Numbered from the stretch's first letter, positions 35,247 to 46,409 are shown. The stretch: 64,000 nucleotides of DNA from Sulfitobacter sp. M39 (GCF_021735935.1 NZ_WMDZ01000001.1:434001-498000), one strand, 5' to 3'. Numbers and translations are program-made. Notes: generated from the sequence alone by a model not told the origin.

Positions 35247-36761
35247 TCAATCGGGCTGTGTCACCGTGATCTGATCGCCTGCTGTCATGTGCATGGGGTC
35301 GCTTTGCGTGCCATCGGGCCAGCGGACCTGCACCGTTGCTTCTGCCGCGTCGCCGATGCCGAAATGCAGCGGTGCCAGCACCGCCCCCGCATGACCGCCG
35401 CCCAGGGTGACTTGCTGGCTTTGCACAGCGTCGCCCACCGTCACGATCACCCGCGCGCCCACGGCAAAGCGATTGCCGCCCGCGCCCCGCACCGCAATGC
35501 GCACAAAGCGGCCTGCCTCGGGCGTCACATTGCGATACATACGCATCGGCGCGCGCCGGTTCACCACGGCAAGATCCAGCAGCCCGTCGCCGTCAAAATC
35601 CGCCAGGGCCGCCCCCCGTGACCGCGCGATATCTGCCACACCTGCGGTGTCGCCAACCTCGGTAAAGCGGCCATCCTCCCCTTGGATCAACAGGTTATTC
35701 GGATCGCGCATCGCCATGCCGGGCATCTGGTCGACATTGCCCTTGGCGATAAACAGATCGGCGCGGCCATCGTTGTTCACATCGGCGAAATTGGCGTGCC
35801 ATCCGGTAGACGGGCGGCCATCGCCGGGCACATAGGGGCGCTGCGCATAGGTGCCGATGTCATAGGGCGCGCCGCGATAGCTCCCGTCGGCTTGCGCCAC
35901 CTGCATCAGCTGGTCCCCCATAGAGGTGAGCATCAGCTCGTCTCGTTGGTCGCCGGTCAGGTCACGGCTGGCGATCCCCATCCCCCAAAGCGAGACTTTG
36001 ACCCAGCCGTCCGCTTCGGTCAGGAACCGCTGTTCGGCGATATCCCACATCTGCTCGGCCCCGCCGGAGACGTAATAGTGTCTATCATTGGAGATTCGCA
36101 GCGATCTCAGCCCACGCGCATCCTCTGCGGCAAGCATCGACAGGGCGCAATACCCCGGCGACAGCTCTTGCGCGGTGTAGCGGAGGGAGGTGCCTTGAGT
36201 GGGCCTGAGCAGCGTGTTGGTATCACAGGCGCCAAACGGTCCGTCGGGATTGGCGCGGTCAACATAATGGCCGACAGCAAGCGTGGGAAAGGATGCGCCA
36301 TCCTCCCACCAGGCGGTGAAGGCGGTGGTCCATTGATCGGTTTGCGGGATGCCCCATGCCTCTGTCACATCGGTGAACTGGCACGCCGCGCCGCCCTGAA
36401 GTACGCGGTCCGGCCCGACGCGCATGACATATAGATCAAGCAGCCCGTCACCGTTCATATCGACAGGATAGGCCCCCGTGGCCCCCGTAATCTCGGGGTC
36501 GATCACAGCCCGTTCAAAGGCGATTTTCCCCGTGTCAGAGACGTTTTTGAGCAGCAATAGCGGCGCGGTGCCGCCTGCGGCTACCAGATCGGGCAGCCCG
36601 TCGCCCGAACAGTCGAACGCCGACACACCGCCGCCGACAAAATGTTCCCACCCGCCGGTATAATGATGGTCGGGCAGGCCCGCGCTGATGTCCTGAAACA
36701 ACGGATCGGCATGGGCAGCAGAGGTAAAGACACAGGCTGCCGCCATCAAACGATGGATCAC
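35247..36761 (-). CDS. CRTAC1/UnbV-type secreted FG-GAP repeat protein
   Basis: A 504-residue exported protein (signal peptide, cleavage near SAAHADP). Several FG-GAP/VCBS blade motifs with calcium-type loops are visible: FDCSGDGLPDL, VDMNGDGLLDL, ADVNNDGRADL and ADFDGDGLLDL. The C-terminal 80 residues form the ASPIC/UnbV domain (GNRFAVGARVIVTVG, FGIGDAAEATVQVRWPDG). The fold is a beta-propeller used in surface or binding proteins; its ligand is unknown. GTG 36761 overlaps the stop of the ROK regulator as GTGA, so the two are translationally coupled. It ends back to back with the peroxidase-like gene. Confidence 0.85.
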   Translation of the reverse strand: MIHRLMAAACVFTSAAHADPLFQDISAGLPDHHYTGGWEHFVGGGVSAFDCSGDGLPDLVAAGGTAPLLLLKNVSDTGKIAFERAVIDPEITGATGAYPVDMNGDGLLDLYVMRVGPDRVLQGGAACQFTDVTEAWGIPQTDQWTTAFTAWWEDGASFPTLAVGHYVDRANPDGPFGACDTNTLLRPTQGTSLRYTAQELSPGYCALSMLAAEDARGLRSLRISNDRHYYVSGGAEQMWDIAEQRFLTEADGWVKVSLWGMGIASRDLTGDQRDELMLTSMGDQLMQVAQADGSYRGAPYDIGTYAQRPYVPGDGRPSTGWHANFADVNNDGRADLFIAKGNVDQMPGMAMRDPNNLLIQGEDGRFTEVGDTAGVADIARSRGAALADFDGDGLLDLAVVNRRAPMRMYRNVTPEAGRFVRIAVRGAGGNRFAVGARVIVTVGDAVQSQQVTLGGGHAGAVLAPLHFGIGDAAEATVQVRWPDGTQSDPMHMTAGDQITVTQPD

Positions 36762-38032
36762 GCAGCATTCTCCCCCAGCAGGGCGTCGGTCACATCGGAC
36801 AGGGCCAGTGCGGCGGCCCCTTTCGCCCAGACGGACCCGCCCCAAGCGTGGATATCGACAGGGGTCGGCGCGCGACCTGCGGGTAGGATCATAGAGTTCA
36901 TCTCGCTTAGTACATCGTCAACGTTCAGATAGTCATAGCGCATCCGTGCCCCGCTGAGAATGATCCGTTCGGGGTCAAACAACTGCACGATATTGGCAAG
37001 CCCGACGCTCAGGAACCGTCCGGCGCGATTGAAGATCGCGAGCGCGGCCTCGTTGCCTGCGTTCGCTTCGTCATACAGGGTTTCGATCATCGACACGGCA
37101 GAGCTTTCGGCGCGCGGGTCCCGTTCAAACGCGGTACCTGCCTCGCGGATAATGGCGTAATCGGCGACATAGGCCTCAAGACAGCCGCGCTGCCCGCAAC
37201 GGCACAGGGCACCGTCCAGCTGCACCTTGGTGTGCCCCAGCTCCATCCCCGGGCCAAGGGCGCCGCGAAACAGCCGGTTGTTCAGAACCAGCCCCATGCC
37301 GACGCCGCGTTCAATGGTCACCACGGCAAAGTTGGAAATCCCCCGACCGGCCCCGAACCACAGTTCGGCCAACGTCAGCAGGTTGGTGTCGTTGTCCAAG
37401 GACACCGGCAGCCCCAGCGTTTTCGACAGCAGATCGCGCAGCGGCATATCCGTGTCCAGCATCACCGGCGACCATTTCACGATCCCGAGGCTCGCATCCA
37501 CCAGCCCGGGCAGGCCTATTCCCACGGCGCTGATGTCGGACATCACGCGCCCCGATTTCTGCAACAGCCTGTCCATGAGCGAGCTGACTTCGGTCAACAT
37601 ATCCTCGGTAGACTGACGCAGCGACGCACTGGCGACATGGGCCTCTGCGATGATCGTACCCGCAAGGTCCAGCAAAACCGCGGTATGGCGTTCGTCCGAC
37701 AGCTTCATGCCCACGACGAAACGGCTTTGCGGTGCGACCCGCAGGGCAATGGGCGGGCGGCCACGGCTGGGGCCGCGCTGGCTGTCCTCTACCTCTTGCA
37801 GCAGACCGCGCGCGATCAGATCAGAGGTGATGGTGGTCACCGACCCGGGGCTAATGTTGAGCTTGCGCGCCACATCCATGCGCGGCATCTGCCCGTTCGC
37901 GCGGACCTGTTCAAACACCTGTTGGCGCAGCGGGCGTGTATCATCCTGCGGCAAGGCCAGCAGCGGGCCACAGCCTGAAGACACAAGTTTTGACCCCTCC
38001 GACCCAAGGTCGCGAATTAGTTCGCTCGCCAA
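36758..38032 (-). CDS. xylR: ROK-family transcriptional regulator, probable xylose repressor
   Basis: A 424-residue regulator with N-terminal winged helix (VFEQVRANGQMPRMDVARKLNISPGSVT split around the recognition helix) and a ROK sugar-binding domain. Visible ROK marks are GLPGLVDASLG, SLDNDTNLLTLAE, and the zinc motif GHTKVQ followed by CRCGQRGCLEAY. ROK repressors of the XylR type leave their operators when xylose binds. TTG 38032 is the start, backed by GGGAGGA 7-9 bases upstream. It is divergent from xylF and coupled to the downstream CRTAC1-type gene. Assignment to xylose is from context. Confidence 0.82.
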   Translation of the reverse strand: MASELIRDLGSEGSKLVSSGCGPLLALPQDDTRPLRQQVFEQVRANGQMPRMDVARKLNISPGSVTTITSDLIARGLLQEVEDSQRGPSRGRPPIALRVAPQSRFVVGMKLSDERHTAVLLDLAGTIIAEAHVASASLRQSTEDMLTEVSSLMDRLLQKSGRVMSDISAVGIGLPGLVDASLGIVKWSPVMLDTDMPLRDLLSKTLGLPVSLDNDTNLLTLAELWFGAGRGISNFAVVTIERGVGMGLVLNNRLFRGALGPGMELGHTKVQLDGALCRCGQRGCLEAYVADYAIIREAGTAFERDPRAESSAVSMIETLYDEANAGNEAALAIFNRAGRFLSVGLANIVQLFDPERIILSGARMRYDYLNVDDVLSEMNSMILPAGRAPTPVDIHAWGGSVWAKGAAALALSDVTDALLGENAA

Positions 38033-38246
38033 ACTTTATCCTCCCGATGTATTTTGAAATTCCCCTGCAACAGGTTAATCCCTCTGTCTCCCATAGGAAA
38101 TAAGCCGTGTTTTGCCGATCTGTGTCAAATTCTTTGTGTCATAATGTAAAATTTATTTTGACAACTGAATTAAAGTGCGCAACCTCATACTACGACGTCA
38201 CCGATGCCACCAAGGACATCGGATCATTTCATCTGGGAGGAAAGAA
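38033..38246. promoter_or_regulatory. xylR-xylF divergent control region
   Basis: This 214-base gap is markedly AT-rich near 38100-38180. TGTCAAA at 38123-38129 is the reverse complement of TTTGACA at 38157-38163, the latter also a good -35-like TTGACA. CATAAT at 38140 could be a -10. These could be operator half-sites for the ROK repressor, but spacing is not canonical and the assignment is tentative. Confidence 0.4.
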
Positions 38247-39269
38247 ATGCGTAAACTCTTTATGGCAGCGGCCGTCGCCACTGCTGGCTTCACTCAGACC
38301 GCAGCAGCCGAGGATATCACCGTCGGCGTGAGCTGGTCGAACTTCCAAGAAGAGCGCTGGAAAACAGACGAGGCCGCAATCAAGGCCGCGCTGGACGCTG
38401 CCGGTGCGAAATATGTCAGCGCCGATGCGCAATCGTCGTCGGCCAAGCAGTTGTCAGATGTGGAAAGCCTGATCGCCCAAGGCGTTGATGCGCTGATCAT
38501 CCTTGCCCAAGACAGCCAGGCCATCGGCCCCGCAATCACCGCAGCCGCGGACGAAGGTATTCCGGTAGTAGGCTATGACCGCCTGATCGAAGACCCCCGC
38601 GCCTTTTACCTGACCTTCGACAACGTCGAGGTGGGCCGTATGCAAGCGCGTGCCGTGCTAGAAGCGATGCCAAAGGGCAACTATGTGATGATCAAGGGCT
38701 CGCCCACGGATCCGAACGCCGACTTCCTGCGCGGCGGCCAGCAAGAAGTGCTGCAATCCGCGATTGATGCAGGCGATATCACCATCGTTGCCGAAGCCTA
38801 TACCGACGGCTGGCTGCCCGCCAACGCACAGCGCAACATGGAGCAGATCCTGACCGCGCAAGACAACAATGTTGATGCGGTTGTTGCGTCGAACGACGGG
38901 ACAGCAGGCGGTGCCGTTGCCGCGCTGACCGCGCAAGGCATGGAAGGCACGCCCGTGTCCGGCCAGGACGGCGACCACGCGGCGCTGAACCGTGTTGCCA
39001 AGGGCACGCAGACCGTCAGCGTCTGGAAAGACGCCCGTGATCTGGGCAAGAACGCCGCCGAAATCGCTGTTGCCCTTGCCGGCGGCACCGAGATGGCAGA
39101 CGTGGACGGCGCGCAGGAATGGACATCCCCTGCGGGCACAGCCTTGTCGGCCAAGTTTCTGGCCCCCGTGCCTGTCACCATCGACAACCTGAACGCGGTT
39201 CTGGACGCTGGCTGGATTTCGAAAGAAGCCCTGTGCCAGGGCGTGACAGACGTCGCGGCCTGTAACTAA
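38247..39269 (+). CDS. xylF: D-xylose ABC transporter substrate-binding protein
   Basis: A 340-residue periplasmic sugar-binding protein with signal peptide (cleavage near TAAAEDI). [40 protein letters not shown] and the hinge-region [15 protein letters not shown] fit XylF of the CUT2 family. GGGAGGAAAG gives a strong ribosome site before ATG 38247; an upstream open extension is rejected. It leads the xylose operon, and a stem-loop after it (39279-39308) probably keeps binding-protein mRNA more abundant than the rest. Confidence 0.92.
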   Translation: MRKLFMAAAVATAGFTQTAAAEDITVGVSWSNFQEERWKTDEAAIKAALDAAGAKYVSADAQSSSAKQLSDVESLIAQGVDALIILAQDSQAIGPAITAAADEGIPVVGYDRLIEDPRAFYLTFDNVEVGRMQARAVLEAMPKGNYVMIKGSPTDPNADFLRGGQQEVLQSAIDAGDITIVAEAYTDGWLPANAQRNMEQILTAQDNNVDAVVASNDGTAGGAVAALTAQGMEGTPVSGQDGDHAALNRVAKGTQTVSVWKDARDLGKNAAEIAVALAGGTEMADVDGAQEWTSPAGTALSAKFLAPVPVTIDNLNAVLDAGWISKEALCQGVTDVAACN

Positions 39270-39278
39270 GACCAAAAC

Positions 39279-39308
39279 GCACACCCCGCCCCCTGATGCG
39301 GGGTGTGC
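39279..39308 (+). terminator. Intercistronic hairpin after xylF
   Basis: GCACACCCCGC (39279-39289) pairs perfectly with GCGGGGTGTGC (39298-39308) around an 8-base loop. There is no T run, so it looks like an mRNA-stabilising or partial-stop element rather than a full terminator. Confidence 0.7.
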
Positions 39309-39387
39309 CACCCGTTTGCTTCAGCCCGGCTGCCGCGCTTTGCGGCCCCGCTGATTGACATTGCGACCCAATCCGGAAGCCAATCAC

Positions 39388-40707
39388 ATGACAGATACGA
39401 CCACCGAAACCGGGGCAGATGTACATCCGTCGCCGACAGCGCCCAAGCGCTCTTTTCTTAGCCAGCTCGAAATCGATACCCGTCTGTTAGGGATGATCGG
39501 TGCGTTCATTCTGGTCTGCCTCGTGTTCAACGTGCTGACCGACGGGCGCTTTCTGACGCCGCGCAATATTTTCAACCTTACGATCCAGACGGTCAGCGTT
39601 GCCATTATGGCGACCGGTATGGTCTTCGTGATCGTGACTCGTCACATCGACCTGTCTGTCGGTGCGATGCTGGCCACCTGCTCTGCCGCGATGGCGATGA
39701 CCCAGACCGATATCCTGCCGCGTATGCTGGGCATGGGGCTGGGGCATCCGATGATCCCGTGGATCGCCATCGTCGTCGGCCTGCTGTTTGGCACCATCAT
39801 CGGCGCGTTTCAGGGCTGGCTGATCGGGTTCCTCACGATTCCTGCCTTTATCGTGACCTTGGGCGGGCTGCTGATCTGGCGCAACGTGGCGTGGTATATG
39901 ACTGACGGCCAGACCATCGGGCCGCTGGATGAAACCTTCCGCAAGTTCGGCGGGATCAACGGTACCTTGGGCGAGACATGGTCTTGGGTCGTCGGGCTAA
40001 TCGCCGTGGTTCTGGCGCTTTGGGCGCTGTGGTCATCGCGCCGCAACAAGGTCACCCACGGGTTTCACGTGAAACCGTTTTGGGCCGAGGTGCTGGTCGG
40101 TCTGATCATCGCCGTGGGCATTCTGGGCTTTGTCGCGATCCTGAACGCCTACGAGGTTCCGACCGCGCGTCTGATGCGCGAATTCAAGGCCCGTGGCGAT
40201 GTGATGCCCGAAGGCTATACCGCGTCGTACGGTATCCCCTATTCGGTGCTGCTGCTGATCGCGCTGGCGATTGGCATGACCGTGATGGCAAAACGCACGC
40301 GGCTGGGGCGCTATATCTTTGCCACGGGCGGTAACCCCGACGCGGCAGAGCTGTCGGGCATCAACACCCGCCTGCTGACGGTCAAGGTCTTTGCCCTGAT
40401 GGGGGCCTTGGTGGCGCTGTCCGCGGTTGTTGCCTCTGCCCGTTTGACCAACCACTCGAACGACATCGGCACCTTGGACGAACTGCGTGTTATCGCGGCG
40501 GCTGTCATCGGCGGCACGGCTCTGGCAGGCGGTATAGGGACAATCCACGGGGCCATTCTGGGTGCCTTGATCATGCAATCGCTGCAATCGGGCATGGCTA
40601 TGGTGGGCGTTGACGCACCGCTGCAAAACATCGTCGTCGGTGCGGTTCTTGTCTTCGCCGTCTGGATCGACATCGTCTATCGCCGCCGTATGGGAGGGAA
40701 ATCATGA
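39388..40707 (+). CDS. xylH: D-xylose ABC transporter permease
   Basis: A 439-residue CUT2-family permease with ten or more helices: [50 protein letters not shown] and [21 protein letters not shown] are typical of XylH, which is longer than RbsC-type permeases because of an insert, seen here around residues 200-300. ATG 39388 is preferred to an upstream TTG. It overlaps xylG as ATGA. Confidence 0.93.
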   Translation: MTDTTTETGADVHPSPTAPKRSFLSQLEIDTRLLGMIGAFILVCLVFNVLTDGRFLTPRNIFNLTIQTVSVAIMATGMVFVIVTRHIDLSVGAMLATCSAAMAMTQTDILPRMLGMGLGHPMIPWIAIVVGLLFGTIIGAFQGWLIGFLTIPAFIVTLGGLLIWRNVAWYMTDGQTIGPLDETFRKFGGINGTLGETWSWVVGLIAVVLALWALWSSRRNKVTHGFHVKPFWAEVLVGLIIAVGILGFVAILNAYEVPTARLMREFKARGDVMPEGYTASYGIPYSVLLLIALAIGMTVMAKRTRLGRYIFATGGNPDAAELSGINTRLLTVKVFALMGALVALSAVVASARLTNHSNDIGTLDELRVIAAAVIGGTALAGGIGTIHGAILGALIMQSLQSGMAMVGVDAPLQNIVVGAVLVFAVWIDIVYRRRMGGKS

Positions 40708-41447
40708 CACCGCTTGTAGAGCTCAAGAATATCTCGCTGTCCTTCGGGGGGGTGCGTGCCGTCGATAACGTGTCGCTGGACCTGTATCCGGGCGAGGTCG
40801 TCGGCCTGTTGGGGCACAATGGCGCGGGGAAATCCACGCTGATCAAGATCCTTGCCGGTGCCTATCAGATGGACGAGGGCGAAATCTGGATCGAGGGCAA
40901 GAAAGCCAGCATCCATTCGCCCCGTGACGCCCGCCGCCACAACATCGAAACCATCTACCAGACACTGGCGCTGGCCGATAACCTTGATGCGCCCAGCAAC
41001 CTGTTTCTGGGGCGCGAGCTAACCAATAAACTCGGCCTCGTGGATGACGCGCGGATGGAGGCAGAGACCCGCAAGATCATGGCGCGGCTCAACCCCAATT
41101 TTAAGAAGATAAGTGAGCCTGTTTCAGCGCTTTCGGGCGGTCAGCGGCAATCGGTTGCGATTGCCCGCGCGGTCTATTTCAACGCCAAGATCCTGATCAT
41201 GGACGAACCGACCGCCGCCCTTGGGGTGCATGAAAGCAAGATGGTTGCCGATCTGATCAAAGAACTGAAGGCCCAAGGGCTTGGCATCTTCCTGATCAGC
41301 CACGACACCCGCGAGATGCTGGATCTGTGCGACCGTGTGTCGGTGATGAAAAACGGCGCGCTGATCGGCACCGAGAAGGTGGGCGACGTGACCGAGGATG
41401 ACATCCTGAGCATGATCATCATGGGCAAGGCGCGCGACGCCGCATAG
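40704..41447 (+). CDS. xylG: D-xylose ABC transporter ATP-binding protein (single-domain)
   Basis: A 247-residue ATPase with one nucleotide-binding domain: Walker [10 protein letters not shown], signature ALSGGQRQS, Walker [13 protein letters not shown], switch LISHD. Enteric XylG has two fused domains (~510 residues); this is the short form common with CUT2 systems in alphaproteobacteria, which must act as a homodimer. It starts inside the xylH stop (ATGA), and xylB begins 22 bases after its stop. Confidence 0.9.
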   Translation: MTPLVELKNISLSFGGVRAVDNVSLDLYPGEVVGLLGHNGAGKSTLIKILAGAYQMDEGEIWIEGKKASIHSPRDARRHNIETIYQTLALADNLDAPSNLFLGRELTNKLGLVDDARMEAETRKIMARLNPNFKKISEPVSALSGGQRQSVAIARAVYFNAKILIMDEPTAALGVHESKMVADLIKELKAQGLGIFLISHDTREMLDLCDRVSVMKNGALIGTEKVGDVTEDDILSMIIMGKARDAA

Positions 41448-41468
41448 GTGCTGACAAAGGGGAAAACC

Positions 41469-42902
41469 ATGTTTCTGGGGCTTGATCTGGGCACCTCTGG
41501 GCTGAAGGCCCTGCTGGTGGACGACGCCGAAAACATCATCGCGGAAAGCGTGGTGCCCTTGCAGGTGTCGCGCCCCCACGACGGCTGGGTCGAACAGGAC
41601 CCGCGCGATTGGTTCACCGCCTGCGCCGATGCGATTGCGGGGCTGGGGGTTGATCTATCCGCGGTGCAGGGTATCGGGCTGAGCGGGCATATGCATGGCG
41701 CGACCCTGCTGGATGCCGCGGCCACACCGCTACGCCCCTGTATGCTGTGGAACGACACGCGCGCCGCAGCACAGGCCGCTGCGATGGATGCTGATCCGAT
41801 CTGGCGCTCGGTCACGGGCAACATCGTGTTCCCCGGTTTCACCGCGCCCAAACTCGCATGGGTGCGCGACCATGAACCCGATATTTTCGCGCGGATCGAC
41901 AAGGTGCTGCTGCCCAAGGACGCGCTGCGCTTCTGGCTGACCGGCGACGCGGTATCAGAGATGTCGGATGCCGCAGGCACAAGCTGGCTGGATACCGGCG
42001 CGCGCGACTGGTCCGACGCCTTGCTGGAACGGTCCGGCCTGACGCGGGCGCAGATGCCTTCGTTGGTCGAAGGATCGCAGGTGTCAGGGCATCTAAGTGG
42101 CTCTATCGCGGGACAACTGGGCCTGCCAGCGGGGATCCCCGTTGCAGGGGGCGGCGGCGATAATGCTGCGTCGGCCATCGGAATGGGTGTGGTGAAACCG
42201 GGTCAGGCGTTTGTCTCACTTGGCACCTCGGGCGTGCTGTTTGCCGCAACGCCGGGCTATGCCGCGGCACCTGAAAGCGCGCTGCACAGCTTTTGCCACG
42301 CGCTGCCGGACCTGTGGCACCAGATGGGGGTGATCCTGTCGGCCACGGATTCGCTGAATTGGCTGGCCGGTGTGTTGAACGAGGACGCGCGGACGCTCAC
42401 CTCTGATCTGGGCGCGCTACAGGCCCCCGGCCGCACGATCTTTATGCCTTACCTGGGGGGCGAGCGGACGCCCCATAACGACGCCAATATCCGTGGCGGC
42501 TTCCTGCATCTGGCTCATAACACCGACCGCGCCGCCATGACCCGCGCGGTGCTGGAAGGGGTCACCCACGCCCTGCGCGATAGTTTCGACGCGATGCAGC
42601 AAACCGGCACGCGGATCGACAGTCTGATCGCCGTCGGTGGCGGGTCGCGATCCGACTATTGGCTGTCGGCTATCGCCACATCCCTGAACATGCCGATCCA
42701 GCTGCCCGCCGCGGGTGACTTTGGCGGTGCCCTTGGGGCCGCGCGCTTGGGTCGTATGGCTGCCACCGGCGCCGGGGCCGAGATCGCCGTGCCGCCCCCC
42801 ATTTCCCGCGTGATAGAGCCTGTTCCGGCCCTGGTAGGCGCCTTTTCAGAGGCCCACGCCCGATATTCAGACACGTATAGCGCCGTAAAACATTTGCGCT
42901 AA
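41469..42902 (+). CDS. xylB: Xylulokinase
   Basis: A 477-residue FGGY kinase phosphorylating D-xylulose: [14 protein letters not shown] phosphate loop, [13 protein letters not shown], catalytic aspartate region [14 protein letters not shown], and the ATP-binding [11 protein letters not shown] near the end. AAGGGG lies before ATG 41469; the frame open further upstream adds only seven residues. It sits between the transporter ATPase and xylose isomerase genes and completes the route xylose to xylulose 5-phosphate. Confidence 0.95.
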   Translation: MFLGLDLGTSGLKALLVDDAENIIAESVVPLQVSRPHDGWVEQDPRDWFTACADAIAGLGVDLSAVQGIGLSGHMHGATLLDAAATPLRPCMLWNDTRAAAQAAAMDADPIWRSVTGNIVFPGFTAPKLAWVRDHEPDIFARIDKVLLPKDALRFWLTGDAVSEMSDAAGTSWLDTGARDWSDALLERSGLTRAQMPSLVEGSQVSGHLSGSIAGQLGLPAGIPVAGGGGDNAASAIGMGVVKPGQAFVSLGTSGVLFAATPGYAAAPESALHSFCHALPDLWHQMGVILSATDSLNWLAGVLNEDARTLTSDLGALQAPGRTIFMPYLGGERTPHNDANIRGGFLHLAHNTDRAAMTRAVLEGVTHALRDSFDAMQQTGTRIDSLIAVGGGSRSDYWLSAIATSLNMPIQLPAAGDFGGALGAARLGRMAATGAGAEIAVPPPISRVIEPVPALVGAFSEAHARYSDTYSAVKHLR

Positions 42903-42921
42903 GACAAGAAGGACCATCCCC

Positions 42922-44220
42922 ATGACCAGCTTTTTCGACGGCATCCCGACGATCTCTTACGACCCGCAAGCGGACCACGATTTCGCCTATCGCAGCTATA
43001 ATCCCGACGAGATGCTGATGGGCAAGACGATGGCAGAGCATTTGCGCTTTGCCGTTGCCTATTGGCACAGTTTCGCATGGGAAGGCGGCGACCCCTTTGG
43101 CGGCCAGACCTTCCTGCGCCCGTGGTTTGACACCACGATGGACGCCGCCCGCGCCAAGGCTGACACCGCGTTTGATATGTTCAATATCCTCGGTCAGCCG
43201 TATTTCTGCTTCCACGACGCCGATGTCCGCCCCGAGGGCGATACCTTTGCCGAAAGCACCGCGCGGCTGCACGAGATCACCGATTACTTTGGCGAGAAGA
43301 TGGAGCAGACGGGCACCAAGCTGCTTTGGGGCACGGCCAACCTGTTTTCGAACCGCCGCTATATGTCGGGTGCCGCCACAAACCCCGACCCCGATATCTT
43401 TGCCTATGCCGCCGCGACGGTGAAGGAATGTATCGACGTCACCCATAAGCTGGGCGGCGAGAACTATGTGCTGTGGGGCGGGCGCGAAGGCTATGAAACG
43501 CTGCTGAACACCGACCTGAAACGCGAACGCGAACAGGCGGGGCGTTTCTTGCAGATGTCGGTCGACTACGCCCGCAAGATCGGCTTCAAAGGCGCTATCT
43601 TGATCGAGCCTAAACCGCAGGAACCGACCAAACACCAGTATGATTACGACGTGGCCACCGTCTATGGCTTCCTCAAGGATTATGGTCTTGAGAACGAGGT
43701 GAAGGTGAACATCGAACAGGGTCACGCCATTCTTGCCGGGCATTCCTTCGAACACGAATTGGCGATGGCCTCGGCGCTTGGGATTTTCGGGTCGATCGAC
43801 ATGAACCGCAACGACTACCAATCAGGCTGGGACACCGACCAATTCCCCAATTCCGTCCCCGAAGTCGCGCTGGCCTATTACGAAGTGCTGAAAGCGGGCG
43901 GTTTCACCACCGGCGGCACCAACTTTGACGCGAAACTGCGCCGCCAGTCGCTGGACGCCGAAGATCTGATCCTTGCCCATGTTGGTGCGATGGATGTCTG
44001 TGCCAAGGGCCTGAAAGCCGCCGCTGCGATGCTGGAGGGTGGCAAGCTCGAAGCGGCGCGTGACGCGCGCTATGCCGGTTGGGGCTCTGAACGCGGCCAA
44101 GGCCTGCTAAACAGCGATCTGGAGACGATCAACGCGCAGGTCAAAGCCGACGCGCTGAACCCGCAGCCCGCCTCGGGCCGTCAGGAAGCGCTGGAAAATC
44201 TGGTAAACCGCTATCTTTAA
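42922..44220 (+). CDS. xylA: Xylose isomerase
   Basis: A 432-residue class II xylose isomerase converting D-xylose to D-xylulose. Active-site motifs: [26 protein letters not shown] (catalytic His, Asp), [16 protein letters not shown], the metal-site [26 protein letters not shown] and SIDMNRND. Length and sequence are standard. It is the last gene of the xylF-H-G-B-A operon; the DUF1045 gene follows after 51 bases with its own ribosome site. Confidence 0.97.
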   Translation: MTSFFDGIPTISYDPQADHDFAYRSYNPDEMLMGKTMAEHLRFAVAYWHSFAWEGGDPFGGQTFLRPWFDTTMDAARAKADTAFDMFNILGQPYFCFHDADVRPEGDTFAESTARLHEITDYFGEKMEQTGTKLLWGTANLFSNRRYMSGAATNPDPDIFAYAAATVKECIDVTHKLGGENYVLWGGREGYETLLNTDLKREREQAGRFLQMSVDYARKIGFKGAILIEPKPQEPTKHQYDYDVATVYGFLKDYGLENEVKVNIEQGHAILAGHSFEHELAMASALGIFGSIDMNRNDYQSGWDTDQFPNSVPEVALAYYEVLKAGGFTTGGTNFDAKLRRQSLDAEDLILAHVGAMDVCAKGLKAAAAMLEGGKLEAARDARYAGWGSERGQGLLNSDLETINAQVKADALNPQPASGRQEALENLVNRYL

Positions 44221-44271
44221 GCTGTTACATGGCGCTGCTAGGGGTCTAGGCTGACCGATAGGGGGGCCAAG

Positions 44272-44949
44272 ATGTTCAAACGCTACGCCATTTACTATAC
44301 GCCGCCGCCGGGGGATTTCGCCCGGCGGGGCGCGGCCTGGTTGGGATGGGATGTGCAGGCGGGCGAAGCTGTGGCACATCCCGATATCGAGGGGCTTGAT
44401 ATTGCCAAGCTGACCCAACGACCACGCAAATACGGGCTACACGGGACGGTCAAGGCGCCGTTCTTTCTGGCCGATGCCACCAGCGCGGCACAGCTGACCG
44501 AAGGCCTCGCCGCCTTTTGCAAAGGACAAGCGCCGGTGCAGTTGGACGGGCTGGCGCTGTCGCAGATCGGGCGGTTTCTGGCGCTGGTGCCACAAGGAGA
44601 CACGACCGCGCTTGGCAGTCTTGCGGCCTCTGCCAATGTGGTGCTGGACGCCTTCCGCGCGCCGCTGTCAGAGGCGGAGTTTACGCGCAAGAACGCTCCC
44701 TATCTGACCGATCAGCAGCGGATTTACCTCAAAACCTACGGATACCCCCATATTATGGAGTATTTCCGCTTTCACATCACCCTCACCGGACCGCTTGCGC
44801 CCGATCAGATCGATCCCGTGAAAACGGCTCTGCATCGCTATTTAGGGTCGGATACCCCTGCCCCCTTCACCATCGATAGTCTGACGCTTTGTGGCGAGGA
44901 TGCCCAGGGGCATTTTCACGAGGTCGAACGCTTCGCGCTTGGCACGTGA
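44272..44949 (+). CDS. DUF1045 family protein (2H phosphoesterase-like)
   Basis: A 225-residue protein of the DUF1045 family, often found with phosphonate genes and related to 2H phosphoesterases: KRYAIYYTPPPG start, GLHGTVKAPFFLA (first H-x-T) and YFRFHITLTGPL (second H-x-T). The two H-x-T motifs would form a cyclic-phosphate esterase site; the substrate is unknown. No phn genes are in the window. GGGGGG lies 5-10 bases before the ATG. It ends just before a bidirectional terminator. Confidence 0.85.
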   Translation: MFKRYAIYYTPPPGDFARRGAAWLGWDVQAGEAVAHPDIEGLDIAKLTQRPRKYGLHGTVKAPFFLADATSAAQLTEGLAAFCKGQAPVQLDGLALSQIGRFLALVPQGDTTALGSLAASANVVLDAFRAPLSEAEFTRKNAPYLTDQQRIYLKTYGYPHIMEYFRFHITLTGPLAPDQIDPVKTALHRYLGSDTPAPFTIDSLTLCGEDAQGHFHEVERFALGT

Positions 44950-44956
44950 TCTACGA

Positions 44957-44992
44957 AAAACGCCGCCCTACATCCCTGCAAGGCGGCGTTTT
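44957..44992. terminator. Bidirectional intrinsic terminator
   Basis: AAAACGCCGCC (44957-44967) pairs perfectly with GGCGGCGTTTT (44982-44992) around a 14-base loop. It separates the DUF1045 gene from convergent ahcY. Confidence 0.9.
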
Positions 44993-45012
44993 GTAAGGCG
45001 GTATGAACCGGC

Positions 45013-46401
45013 TTAGTAGCGGTAGTGTTCCGGCTTGAACGGGCCTTCGGGTGTGACGCCGATATAAGCGGCTTGTTCGCTGCTCAGCTGGGTCAGTTTC
45101 ACGCCGATACGATCAAGGTGCAAACGGGCGACTTTCTCGTCCAGATGCTTGGGCAGGATATAGACCTTGTTCTCGTATTTGCCGGTGTTTTCCCACAGTT
45201 CGATCTGCGCCAGCACCTGGTTGGTGAAAGACGCGGACATGACGAAGGACGGGTGACCGGTCGCGTTGCCAAGGTTCAGCAGACGGCCTTCGGACAGCAG
45301 GATCAGACGGTTGCCCGAAGGCATCTCGATCATGTCGACCTGTTCCTTGATGTTGGTCCACTTGTGGTTCTTGAGCGCGGCAACCTGGATTTCATTGTCA
45401 AAGTGGCCGATGTTGCCGACGATCGCCATATCCTTCATCTCGCGCATATGCTCGATGCGGATCACGTCCTTGTTGCCGGTGGTGGTGATGAAGATGTCGG
45501 CGCTGTCCAGCACGTCTTCCAGCAGGACAACCTCGAACCCGTCCATCGCGGCTTGCAGCGCGCAGATCGGGTCAGCTTCGGTCACTTTCACGCGGGCACC
45601 GGCACCGGCCAGCGATGCGGCAGAGCCCTTGCCAACGTCGCCATAGCCACAGACGACAGCGACCTTACCGGCCATCATCACGTCTGTCGCGCGACGGATA
45701 CCGTCGACCAGCGATTCACGGCAGCCGTATTTATTGTCGAACTTGGACTTGGTGACGCTGTCGTTGACGTTGATCGCGGGGAAGGGCAGCTGGCCTTGCT
45801 TCACCAGATCATACAGACGGTGGACGCCTGTGGTGGTTTCCTCGGACACGCCCTTGATCTGGTCGCGCATCTTGGTGAACCAGCCGGGGGATTGCTCCAT
45901 CCGCTTTTGGATCTGCGCCTTGATCGCGACTTCTTCTTCCGACGATGGCACGGGGATCACGTCTTCGCCAGCCTCGGCACGGGCCCCCAGCAGGATGTAC
46001 AGGGTCGCATCGCCGCCATCATCAAGGATCAGGTTCGGGCCTTCGGGGAACTGAAAGGATTTATCCAGGTAATCCCAATGCTCTTCCAGCGATTGCCCCT
46101 TGATCGCGAAAACAGGCGTGCCGCCTTCGGCAATCGCCGCCGCCGCGTGATCCTGGGTAGAGAAGATGTTGCACGACGCCCAACGCACATCAGCCCCCAG
46201 TGCGACAAGCGTTTCGATCAGAACAGCGGTCTGGATCGTCATGTGCAGCGAGCCCACGATGCGCGAACCGGACAGCGGTTTGCTGTCGCCATATTCCGCG
46301 CGCAAGGCCATCAGGCCGGGCATTTCGGTTTCTGCGATATCAAGTTCCTTGCGGCCATAGGCGGCAAGGCTAATGTCTTTAACGATGTAATCGTTGGCCA
46401 T
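45013..46401 (-). CDS. ahcY: Adenosylhomocysteinase
   Basis: A 462-residue S-adenosylhomocysteine hydrolase removing the SAM-methylation by-product and returning homocysteine. Motifs: [32 protein letters not shown], the substrate Asn/Lys/Asp region [18 protein letters not shown] (shortened here), NAD-binding [22 protein letters not shown] and the C-terminal KPEHYRY. The ~40-residue insert typical of many bacterial enzymes is present (region after [13 protein letters not shown]). ATG 46401 starts the conserved MANDY; a longer frame to 46461 is rejected. An 11-bp inverted repeat overlaps its Shine-Dalgarno (listed separately). Confidence 0.97.
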   Translation of the reverse strand: MANDYIVKDISLAAYGRKELDIAETEMPGLMALRAEYGDSKPLSGSRIVGSLHMTIQTAVLIETLVALGADVRWASCNIFSTQDHAAAAIAEGGTPVFAIKGQSLEEHWDYLDKSFQFPEGPNLILDDGGDATLYILLGARAEAGEDVIPVPSSEEEVAIKAQIQKRMEQSPGWFTKMRDQIKGVSEETTTGVHRLYDLVKQGQLPFPAINVNDSVTKSKFDNKYGCRESLVDGIRRATDVMMAGKVAVVCGYGDVGKGSAASLAGAGARVKVTEADPICALQAAMDGFEVVLLEDVLDSADIFITTTGNKDVIRIEHMREMKDMAIVGNIGHFDNEIQVAALKNHKWTNIKEQVDMIEMPSGNRLILLSEGRLLNLGNATGHPSFVMSASFTNQVLAQIELWENTGKYENKVYILPKHLDEKVARLHLDRIGVKLTQLSSEQAAYIGVTPEGPFKPEHYRY

Positions 46402-46409
46402 CGGGGCAT

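Noticed and set aside
42670..43821. A 383-codon minus-strand frame opposite xylB/xylA
   Set aside because: It spans the junction of two well-conserved genes on the other strand and has no homology signal.
46407..46409. Upstream out-of-frame ATG directly after the ahcY ribosome site
   Set aside because: It touches the Shine-Dalgarno with no spacer and opens a frame without homology; unlikely to be used.
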